Shown here piece after piece: positions 47,201 through 59,000 of a stretch of DNA of 64,000 nucleotides (positions are counted from its first letter, which is position 1; every line of letters starts with the position of its first letter). The stretch is from the NCBI RefSeq assembly GCF_051020985.1, contig NC_135001.1, positions 15,183,896 through 15,247,895 on the forward strand, in the 5' to 3' direction. Position numbers and translations under genes: made by a program. The DNA comes from Nomia melanderi. Its lineage: Eukaryota > Arthropoda > Insecta > Hymenoptera > Halictidae. The notes below the pieces were generated by a model, which ran no database searches, was not told the origin of the DNA, and saw nothing but the letters and a program-made list of their open reading frames with translations.

Positions 47201-49746
47201 TGACATCCCAAAGCCCAATTAATTATTTTATGGACAAAATATAATTATTGTTTATATAATAATTTTATATAAAATTACTAAACAAATTTTTCTATCGAGG
47301 AAAGTAATTACATAATGTAGTGGAAACTCTATAGAAGTAAAATATCCCAGATAATGATTAAATAATACAAATATCAATGGAAGTTTACCAGTATTCATCG
47401 ATTTATTTCCTCGATTTTTAAAAATAAACTTGGTACAATAGTATGCCTTCATAATCAATTCAAAATGTAACAAACGATATTATTATTAATTTCACGTGTA
47501 ACGTTTTTAGTATAGTATCTCACGAAACAATATGACAATAATTAGTATTATTATTTTATAATACTTGTCTGCGCTTTCCAAGCACAATTTCATCATTTCA
47601 ATAAATCACCTATTAAAAGGAATAATAATAATAGAGACCTAAGCACGCATTACACAAATAAAATCATGTAGTATATTCATGTATGATCAAGAGCAATTGC
47701 GCGAAACGGTTAAAAAATGAAGCGACACTATTTATTTACAGAACACAGAGTGTATACTTGCGTGCTTCTATCGTATTTGTTTAAGCATGACCAGATATTA
47801 GCAGGTATGTATTCGTTAGCAGCCTGGTTCACAGTGACGAACGATTGGAAATTACAGATCAGTGAGTGAAGGGGTGCATTGCTCGTGGCGATGGTGTGTT
47901 CACGTGCAACGATATTTCCGCCTATTTGAAAAGTTATCATTAGATCTAATTGTAAGACATGCAAATGAGCAAAAGAGAAACAGATAAAAATATTTGTAAA
48001 ACTAGGTTCCTTGAATGTACAGGCTAAAAGAATCCCTGATGGAGATATTAATTCTTTGTTTTCAACATAGTTGTCACCTTTTAATCTATAATATCGTTTC
48101 AGGCTCGTGAAAAAAGTTTCAACTGAATTCGATACATCTGAATGCCATAAAAATCTTTGTTTTAATATAAATTGAATATGAATTTTCTATCATCTGTAAC
48201 ATTATTAATTACGTTTCAACATAATCGTTAATCTTTGCAGTAAACGTTGACACAGGATAAGTATCAAATTCTTTTCTACTTTTAATGAAGTATTAACGAT
48301 AAAGTAGTTTCATCAAGCACAGCTGTGAAAGAAATCATAGAACAAGGGGTCAGGCACCATTTTCGTGAAAGCAATACTATTTTTTCTATAAGTTCAATTT
48401 TATTTCTATTTTATTTCAAGTTTAACTTAATTTGAAATACCACTATACCAAGTTGTGCCTTAACCACTTACGGTGGCAACGAATTCAGTGACATAACAAA
48501 ATCTCGCGCGAAAAATTTTGTCTTCACCTATCATATAGATACAGATATACACTAATTTTGTTTATTAATATTTTTGTACAAATTGGTAGATTTCAAAACA
48601 ATTTGGAATATGTAATCCAATAAGACTATTGACGTGTGTAATATGTAAAATATGTAATATGTAAATATCTAACACAAGGTACAGTTCGGTTCTTTTGAGC
48701 TGAGCCTCGATCTTTGACTAAGTGGAAAACGCCCATTTTCTGGACAAAACTCAATAACTTAAAAAGTGTAAGCGATAGAAAAAAATGCTTCAGATAAAAG
48801 TTGTAAGGTACAGAGCTAAGCATATGGCAGTTTAATTGGTCGTTTATGTGATCGACTCGCCATACAGTACCTCCATAAAACTCTAATTACTTTGGGACAT
48901 TTTCAATCCTCGGTGCGGTACAATTGATGATTAGTCATTATCCCCAATTACATTTCATCACTCGCTTTGCCCTGAAAGAAAGATTTCCCCAATATTACAA
49001 GTTAAGGAGGAGGTCTTAAAGATTTTTCTCTTTCAGGGTAACAAAGTAACAAATAACAAATAGTTCATGATTAACATTTTAATTTTGTCATTTAAGAGGC
49101 TTCATAATATCTCTGTAATGTAAAAATAATGTGTATAAATAACATTTATACACATTTTTTAAATATATTTATTAAACATTAATAATGAATACAAGGTAAA
49201 AATATAAATACGTGGGAATCCCGGAATGTCTATAGAGCGAACTTTGACCTCCTAAACAGTGGTTATTATTTATTGACTTCTAAAATAAAATCATTTTGTA
49301 CAAGACGGACCATTTGGAAATTGGTAATCTTCAATTTTCATTATGCCAATGGTCGGATTTTTAGATTTTGTCCACAGACGACCGTACTATGTGCGCGTCA
49401 AAACGAAATCAGACGCTAATGTTCGTACACCCCACTTCGTCGCATTCCGTTTCGCTTGCGTTCTTTGTCGTGCGATTCGGCTAATAACAAAGCGTGCCGA
49501 AATGAAGTCGCCATAATAACCGGTCCGAGCACGACCAGTGAACATCTCCCGTTGACCTTCTACCCTTACCTACTTATGGCCGTAAGATCGAGAATCAACT
49601 CAAAACAGGTGAACTGTAACTATGTAATTATAGAATGTTATAATTTAGGGCATGAAGAGTTATTACGACTCTAAACTATTCTCCATTTTTGTAAACAGAT
49701 AATTGACAATGTAAATTTCCATAAATAGCTACCATCTAGTCAGCAT
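44220..49746. other. No recognisable gene
   Basis: A+T-rich, with the inverted-repeat element at 45510-45662 and the 3' flank of the ATAD2-like gene at its right. Frames at 44982-45374 (plus), 46234-46419 (minus) and 47728-47964 (minus) have no recognisable content. Confidence 0.5.
45510..45662. mobile_element. Short inverted-repeat element (about 153 bp)
   Basis: The left end AGCCGTTTGTTTTGAAAGTG matches the reverse complement of the right end, AACCGTTTATTTTGAAAGTA, and pairing continues about 30 bases. A MITE of a different family from the TTAA group. Confidence 0.6.
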
Positions 49747-50060
49747 TCAGCTCTCCTCCTTCTTCACGTGCACTTTTGTTCTCTTTAATTCCTGAAATTG
49801 TTTGAGACATTCTTCCACTGCTGAATGTAGGCCATCCTCGGTTTTCTCGAAAACTAATTCCAGAGATGCGTAAAGAGTTTCCAAATCAAGACAGGACCAG
49901 GCTTCCGTTGCTGTGGTAATTTTCTGAAGCAACTCTTCCGATTGGGAATCGTTTAATTTCTCGTTACTCGATGCCGACAAACTTCCAGCGGAAGTGTTTC
50001 TTGAGCGTTTCGGTAACGGTCCTTCTCCAGAAGCGCTTGTCTTCCTCTTGATATTAATTT
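49747..50060 (-). CDS. ATAD2-like: C-terminal exon
   Basis: 314 bp, entry phase 1, stop TGA. A Ser/Lys-rich stretch with LPKRSR, then a helical tail, ATEAWSCLDLETLYASLELV, which corresponds to the tail of ATAD2 after its bromodomain (x-x-L-E-x-L-Y-x-x-L/I). Ends HVKKEES. AATAAA on the minus strand near 49274-49269 may be the poly(A) signal. Confidence 0.85.
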
Positions 50061-53000
50061 CTAACGATCGACATATTGTTATTAGGCTGTGACTTTTATA
50101 CACACATATCAATTTTAATTAACTAATTCATAGAAGTTATAGTGAGAATAAAGAAATGATTTGATTGTATTGGAAGGTTTATCATACAGTAATAGTAACA
50201 AAAATAATTTATTTAACTTAAATTTTTCAAATAAATTATATATATATATAATATAAATAAAGGAAAATAAAAAATAAATAAATCCGATAAACATTAAAAG
50301 TTTAGTGGCATTAAGGGAGCATAATCGTTTGAAATCTCGAAAGAACGTTTCTCGAATCTTTTTTGTCCCAAGCACTTGATAAGTTTTCTAAGTTTCAAAA
50401 ATTATTTGGCATATCGATTTACCAAATTCGATCTATAAAGCATATCTATATTTGTGTGCATTCAATTCTTTTTCGGCTGTCTTCTATTGCAAACACTACA
50501 TGTGAATTCGTTTTAAAAGGACATTGTTAACATTGTTTCTTATCACTAGTTAAAATTTCATAAGAGAAGGTTGTCAAATTTCTTTATCAATAAAATAAAA
50601 CACAATTTCTTATAGTTAATTTTCCATGATTAATGGAAATTATGTATTCATCAATTATTTTTTCTGTTAACTTTCCATGTGCTTTTTTCTGTTACGAAGG
50701 GGTTACAGAAGTATCCAATAATTTTACGAAGATATCCAGATTCTAAAAGAAAGCGGTGAAAATTTCTATATATTTGAATATGTCGAAAAAACAAGCACGT
50801 AAATTAATTTTTTCAACTAACTGATTCTAAAAAAATGGATATCTCATTAACGTTTTTTACGTACTGTACTGAGTATAAAACAAATAGAAAATGATAAAGA
50901 GTAAAATCCGGAAGTTAAGTAGAACATAAGATAAAGAATTGTCGTAACTTGTGAGTCTATGTTTCAATTTGTATATTTCAATTACTTGATTTCCTACTTG
51001 TTAATTGAGTGGACCGTACGGTGCAGAGTTTATTACGAGTTTTCATTCCAAGTTTCGGCCTCCGTGATAATGACGCATCTTCTATTGTTGTTGTGAAATA
51101 ATAATATTACATATCGCCATTGCCTTCTAAATAAATTGAATAGGAAATCGCTGGATCGCTTACGTGTTGTTGAATTCTCCGAACAATTAGCTTGCAAGAT
51201 CGATTTCCGCTTCTTTCCTCCCTCCTTGGCCTTCTTTGGATGCGTTTCAATTTGCCTATAATCTACTGTTCATATGGCAAGTTAATTAACCAAATTAGTC
51301 TAGGTACTGTCAACATTAATTTTTGGTAACCTTTCCGTTTATCAAAAAAGACTTTTCTTTGAAGCAACTTCATGTGTTTGTGAGTATTCAGAATATTAAT
51401 AAATAATTCCTACATTAAACAGTTGTCCTAATTAAATTAATTTATCACACACAATAATTCAACATAAAATAGTTACAGATACCTATTTAGTAACAGACTG
51501 CAAATTTTCCTGCAAAATTTCGTCTGAGTAAATTATAATTTATAAAGAGGTAAATTCTATCAAACAATTGAAACATTAAAATTGTTTTCGTTTCCAATTT
51601 TCTATAGGTTTAGTATTCATAAAACGCGCTAAAAAGAATCTTAATACCATTGTATAAGTATATAGATTATGAAAATTGTTGTGAAAGAATCTGCAGTATA
51701 GTTATTCAGTTCTCTGCGATTGATCGCTGCCATACCTTGCGAAGATTGATTTGATTCAATATCGTCTGCCGAATGGATGAATAATTGTTTGAAGAATGAT
51801 TCACGTTCCTGCTCTGCCGGTGGCACAATTTCGAACATTTCGCCTCGATGCTTGTCGAATAGAGAAGCGACCTAACAATGGAGTTCAAAAGATATCGTGC
51901 TGTAAGGAATCAATAACAGTTGTAATTACGTCAAATGGTACTCGATATAATGATCTTTTAAAAATTTCTACAAATTTTTTATTTCATTTTAGCGTTTTAA
52001 TTTTTCCTGTATAATCTAATCCGACAATAGTTTCTTTTAGCATTTTCTTTTTTAGAATTATTGTATTTGAAAAGACATTATTAATTAATGACAAGAAAAT
52101 ACACATCAAAATAAGAAGCAAAAATATTAATATCCTTAAAATAAAAAGAGTTATAATTTCAGTAGTACTATTGCGTATTTCTATATATTATAAGCAAATA
52201 TATAGTGTATATTTCGTATATCATATATTATAGATAAATATTCACGGAACATTATTCAGAAATAAAATATGTGTAATCCTCCATTTTGTATTTAAAATTA
52301 AATACGTTTTTAATCTTTGATAGTAACATCTCTTACGTCTTCTGGCAGTTCTTTCACTGAACAATTCGCTGTGGTCAAAATTAACATATACACCGATCGA
52401 TCTAAACCCTGCATTAGAGATGTAAACACGACTCGAGCTGCTTCATCTACTAGCTCCCACCATGCTAAGATATCGGGAACGTAGAGCAAGGATGGTAAAC
52501 TCCGTCGAGCCATCTTCATCTTCTAATTATTCAATCGATAACAGAATCTCATTTAATATAACAATTAGTCTTGAGAAAAGAAGGTTATAGATAAAAGTAT
52601 ACAAGTTATAGATAGTTATAGAAAACGGCATTAATAAATGAATGTTACTAGAATCTGTGTTGCGGACGAAAAGATTGAAAATTAAAATAAAATTAACATT
52701 CGAAATTTCGTATTTCGTCATATGGCAACGTGAACATAAATTAATATTCTTTTAATCGTAAAACATTGGAAGCTAATAGTATTAAGTTTATATCATGAAT
52801 AACAAATAAAAATGATTAGGTACTTAAGTTCAAAATACAACTACATAGTGCAGATCGATTTATGTTTAACTATACGATCAAATGGATGCTAACTTGCTAG
52901 CAAAATTAAGAACTGCATGATTTTCAATTTCAGAAATATTTAGTTCATCGGGTCAAAAATCCATTGTATCTAGTTACTTGAATGATGGCTTCTTCTGCAG

Positions 53001-56000
53001 CTTTGCCAGTTTCCTCGAATAATGTCGTAACGTCTAACACATGACAAGGGAGGTGTTCCAAAGTATGAAGCAATGCTGGTCCCAGATGACGAGTGTGGGA
53101 GTCATCGTTGCCGCATAATAAAATTCTCGGGCAGCTGGTCGATCTGGATGGAGCTCTGCCAGTGCTGTTAAAAAATGCCTTGAAAACTTTTTAACTCTTT
53201 ATAGTCACTGATTGTTCAAATGTCTATACAACCCTGTAAAGATCGAAACAAACTACATTTCTCGTGGATTCTCTTAAACAAATGTATAACAAGTCAAAGT
53301 AACTTCGTTACCGCGAGTAAACAGTTTCTTACATTTTAGAAATCTATTTCTTACGTGTATACAGGTTTTCCTATTGTAATCTATAAATGCAATTATTTCC
53401 AGAACTGTATAGTATATAATATATAATAATAATTTGTCTAATAAAAACATTATACTAAATATATATATATATTATATTTAATAAATATGTTATATATTAC
53501 ATTATAAAAAACTTTATAGTCCAAATAAATGTTTTTATAAAACAAAGAGGTATACTAAATCTGTACCGATTTTCATAAAAATTTCTAGTTTGCTCAACTT
53601 CATTCTGTAGCATTTGCTATAAATGATAAAGATTCGCAGTCCGTACAGAATCAATCTGTGAAAAGACATCTCTAAATCTTAGCATTGTTATCGTCGTCGT
53701 TACTTTTCATTATTCATTATTGACCACATCCCCAACCTACATTTTCAGAATTCATCAGAAATTGATTAGCAACGCGCAACTGGGAAACGTCAGCTTAGCG
53801 TTTGACATGATTTATCTAAGAGTAGTTCAAGTGGATTGTGACCTAATACTCACATGACGTCGCAGATTAACATTCCTGTTGGGCAAAGGATCTCGAGCTG
53901 TGACAGAATGCGTGACAAATTATCTTGTAGCAGAGGCTGTATCTTAAACGACAAAGATTTCACAGGCGCGACCGAAACGCGGTGGGACGCTGGTACGATG
54001 TTTTGTCTAGCCTTCAGAAAATCTTGTTTCTCGACCTATTATGAAAACGTTTGTGACAGAAATTCTGACGATTCAAGTGTAAATATTTATACAAAAATAT
54101 AGATTCTTAAAAAGAACGAATTCTATATAGATTCTTTTACAAAGACAGAAACAACCAATAAAAATAAAAATATCATTACTCATTAACCACGCGTTTTATA
54201 ATGCGCTTCACAAGACTACTTACACGAGAGTTATTTTATTAATCTCATACCCTATAATATTTCATATTATAAGAGTCACAATTCTTTCAAATCCAAATTA
54301 ACACTAGATTTACGGAACCCGTCAATTTGACGGATATTGATTTTTTTAAACATTATTTAGTAACAGTTTCAGTTGATCTTGATTCGTGCAATTATGCGAA
54401 TACGCATTGCAATACTCTAGTTCTGAAGTTACAATTTCCGCGATTTGTATATATGAACAAGTAATTTTCTAGAAACAATAGAATAAAATATAGAACAAAT
54501 GTCCGTAAATCTAGTGTTAAATATTACTTTTCTATTATCAATGGTGATGCTTCAAAGTAAACGTAGACATAGAATGAGCGAGGAATTCTTTTCTTCTTCT
54601 AGTGAATTATTATGAAGGATAAAATAGTTCTGCCGAGCGCAATTGTAAAAGAAATCATAGTGCAAGGGGTTAAAAATAATTATTAAAAATAATTTTTTAG
54701 TAGGAAAAGAAGTTACTTATTGTTACGTCTATGATTACTTTAGAAGTTCAATATTCATAAGAGCAGAATAGCATTCGCATTCAATTGACGCGGACATACA
54801 AATATACATGTTTATTAAGTTCAATTTAGAGTCTGCGGACGTGTTGCATCGAATACTGTAAGACACGAAACAATTTTTCTACGTTGAGTTATCAACAATT
54901 TTTACTATAAATGCATAAAATATATTGTTCTATAAGAATAAAAAAACTGCATACTTGTCTGTCTAAGGGAAACAATTTCAGTGCATACGAAAGTTCGTAT
55001 TATAAGATTTTTAATTAAAAAATAATTATTTGCAATCTTTAACCCAAAATAATAATATTCAATTTTTTAATTTTATCCTGGTAATTAAGGATTAGCTATA
55101 ATTCTTGATTTTGAGATGTCGTAAATGTAAAATTTTCATTAAATCATTCCATTGGTAGTAAAAGGGTTAAGGTAAATTAACTTTAAATAATTCTTGTCAT
55201 TCTTTTAATTACTTTAAGGTGCCGTTCGCTAATCTGGTATTTCGCTTTCGAAGTGTATATTTCCGGGTAATTCCTTCGAACACAGCACATGACAGCTTCA
55301 GCGCATAGTGCTTGCAAATCGCTGCCGCAAAAACCAACCGTCTTTGACGCTAGATAAGCCAGAAACTTCTGTGGTGGTTTGTGCTTCCAAGTTTTAATGT
55401 GCACCTAGTACCATGTATAATATCAATATTTCAGAAGACTGTTATCCTAAAAAAATAGTCGTAAATTTTAGTTATGTATAATACACTTCTTTAAAATGAA
55501 TCTTCGTGTTATATATTTTGATGGGCATTATCGGTTTTTAACGTTATCTTTCCTTATGATCCATTGAAATTTATCTAGCAGTGACAGTATTTAAAGAAGC
55601 TCATTCCTATAGTTTGAAGATACTCAAAACAATTCAAATAGTACTTGAATCGATTGCAATAGATGAACGCAACACCGGCAGAATAAAGAATGCTGAAAGA
55701 ATTGTTCAAAGAAAAGCTAATAACGTTTTTTAAATCATTTCTACGAGAAAAAAAACGTATTCGATATGACTCTAAAATACACTATTAACTGTGAATATCA
55801 TATTTTGCTTTTACATGTGAAATCTATATAGTAAATGCCCGATGCAACATGTTAAAACTCAATCGTCCGATTTACTTGAAACTTTGCAAATATATTCATT
55901 GAGTGTCCCTTTACCGTTCAAACCAAAACTAAATCAATTTTCCCAAAATATGAATGTAATAATTTAAAGAATAAGTAGTAGCAATCTTTTCACAAAACTC

Positions 56001-59000
56001 GAAAATTTGTTTCCATTTTATTTCTTTTTTCATCGTGATCATAACGGCTATCATATCTGTCAGGAACAATTCTTTTCTCGAAGTCTTCTCACAGAAATGA
56101 TATAAACATATTGTATACCTTTTATACAGTAGATATTAAGCAGAATTTTTTAAAAATGCTAATCTTCGTTTATGTATCTATGGCATTATATTTTAAAGTG
56201 TATCATATCCAAGAACACTTTTAATAAAGAACATATTTTCTTTATTTTTAATCATTTTTACTATCTTTTTTATTATTTTAGAAATTATTTTGCTAATGAT
56301 ACAGAATTTATTATAAGTATTAAATAGAAGCTATTTTGCCCACGTTTCTGGAGAGAAACAGCAGAAAATTGCTCGCGACTGGAAAGTTAATAACATACAA
56401 TCTTCTTTAAAAACTATTACCAAAAATCAATTTACTTATTTACTGTCACAGTAGAAACTGTTTAAAGAACTATTTCCATTAAAAAATGTTCATTACTGTC
56501 AACCAAATAATGGCATGTTTAAATTTTGAGTAAATAAAATGAGATGAACTAAACTGAATCAAAATAAAATAAGTGTATAATGTACTCGTAGCATAGATTA
56601 CGAATAGAGTGAAAACAGTATCAGACACCGTGCAGTTTACCACAATGATAACTACATGAATCTAAATTCGTCGGTTCTCTTTTAACCCCTTAACTTGTAC
56701 GCTCGAGTTAATTCGAGCGCGCTAAACAGGCGAAACTGTGAAAATAACAATGTGAAAGCAAAGAAAAAAAATCGTTTTATTGATATTTATCATTTACATG
56801 GGATTGTAAGCTGTAACACTTATTTATTCGAGAATAAAATATAGCCTTTTTCCATGGAACAAAAGCGCAGTATATCAATATTGAGTTTTTTTGGCCGGTT
56901 TTTTAAAAAAAAAAACTGTGCGTTAAGGGGTTAAACCACCCAGTGTAGGTGTGTCGATAATAAAAAGTAATAATTCTATGGAACTAACGATACCAAAAGT
57001 ATTTCCTTTCTCGCATTGTAGCATGGCAACGGAAAGTATAACTCTCTGTCAAACCGACCGGGCCTCCTTAACGCTGGATCTATAGCATCGATTCTGTTCG
57101 TTGCTCCAATTACTATGATCTCTGAATTGTTCTCCAAGCCGTCCATCAAGGCCAAGAGAGTGGAAACGATACTGGCATGCACAAAGTCTTGTCGGCTAGA
57201 TCTTACGGGTGCCAACCCGTCGACTTCATCGAAAAAGATGATGCAAGGTTTTGATTGTTGAGCCTGGAAGATTTATTTCCAGGAAAAGTATTCCGTTATT
57301 AATTCATCGACTAATTCATGAGCTTTGAGACTAACATCAATTTGTGCAGCACCGCGGGAAACACTAAACGTATTGTATGTTTTCGCTATCGAACTGTTTC
57401 TACGATGTAACACTGTTTCCGTAGAGATTAACATATTTACTATAATTGTCACATAAATGTGTACATATTTGTGACAGTCGAGATTTCGTATTTTCTATGA
57501 AAAGGACTGTATCTTTAAAAAACATTAGAACATAGCATGTTTTACAGAAATTTTTCGTATTTCTATTCATTTGTTGTAGTTTCAATGCAATTAGATCCCA
57601 TTGTACCATAATTGAAAAATTCGTATTAAAGATTTCATCATTTTCACATTGTCGTAGACCCCATTGATGAATTTGCGTCAGTCTCTCTTATGTAAGCCTT
57701 CGTGATTTCCCAAATAGGGGTAAAAGGACATAAAGAAGAAAAACAATTTAATATAACATTGAATATTCAAAAGACCCCAGCAGTTACTTTCCCGCCATTC
57801 TCTGATAAAATTTGAGTATCCAAGATGTTTCCAAATTGTGTGTATTTATTATCATAAGCCCCTTCGTAAAAAAAACTATTTCGAGTAATCGACAGTAAAT
57901 AAAGTATTTTTAAGAGACATATCTATTTTAATTCGAGTTTGAAACATTTTCTGGCTAACATCATCAAGTTGATTATTTATTTCAGTTTATCTTATTTAAA
58001 TAATAATTATTGAAATATATTTACCAATGAGAAAATTTTCTGAAGTTTCTTTTCGCTTTCACCAACCCATTTACTGAGACAGTCGGAACCCTTACGGGAT
58101 ATGAACGAAACTTTACGTTCCGAGTTGCTGCACTCTACAGCCAAGGCGCTGGCTACGAGAGTCTTCCCTGTGCCTGCGAGACAGAGATCGTCACTCGAAA
58201 ATCACATTTTCTATTATACTGCGTGTATTTAACACGTTTGTGGACAACTATTGCATATGTAGCACTTTAGCTTTGTTCTGGTGGATCACCACTGTATATT
58301 CAGTACATTATCTTTTACTAATTTCTATAATCAGATAGAAAAACTTATGGTATTTGGATATTATATGGACCATCTTTATTTCCTAATTGAAGGTCACGCT
58401 GGTCAGTCATTCGGATTAGGTCTGGGTTATTTATTACTCTTATTTATTACACTTCGTGAGTTGTAGCTGATGCAAAATGTCAAATGAAAGCTTGCTAAAA
58501 AACTGAAACAAAACAGGCCAATTCCTCAGTGGATTAGAATGCGTACTGGCAACACAATCCGGTACAATGCTAAGAGGCGTCATTGGAGAAGAACTAAATT
58601 GAAGCTGTAAATTTCTTCTAATTTATGTTTGCTTCAATTTCCTTACTATATTTTAATTACTGATTCTTAAATAAATTTAAATTAAATAAAATTTGTTAAT
58701 TAGTAATAATTTATATTAATAGTTTATTCATTATATATAACATATATATTTATTTCTTATAATTCTTAAATAGAACCCTCTGCTTTCTATTCCATATTTT
58801 TGAAACCCACATACAGAAGCTTTCAAATCATAGAAATGAAATTTTTCGAGTAACTCGTTATCAATATGTCAGCATCCAAATTTGCCGGTTTGCCGGTAGT
58901 GATTAAGAATTGTGACGCAACAGGACGTGTCAAGGTCACGTCACGGTCTAATATTTCCCGCCGTGATATATAGTATTTTATACCCTGTAATTTTTGTTTA

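Noticed and set aside
50220..50260. AT dinucleotide run (also near 53459)
   Set aside because: Simple microsatellites common in A+T-rich introns; nothing further to say.
52310..52336. Eight extra codons (VRDVTIKD) after the AAA2 exon
   Set aside because: They lie past a GTAAGA donor; only splicing there aligns with the next exon and the family.
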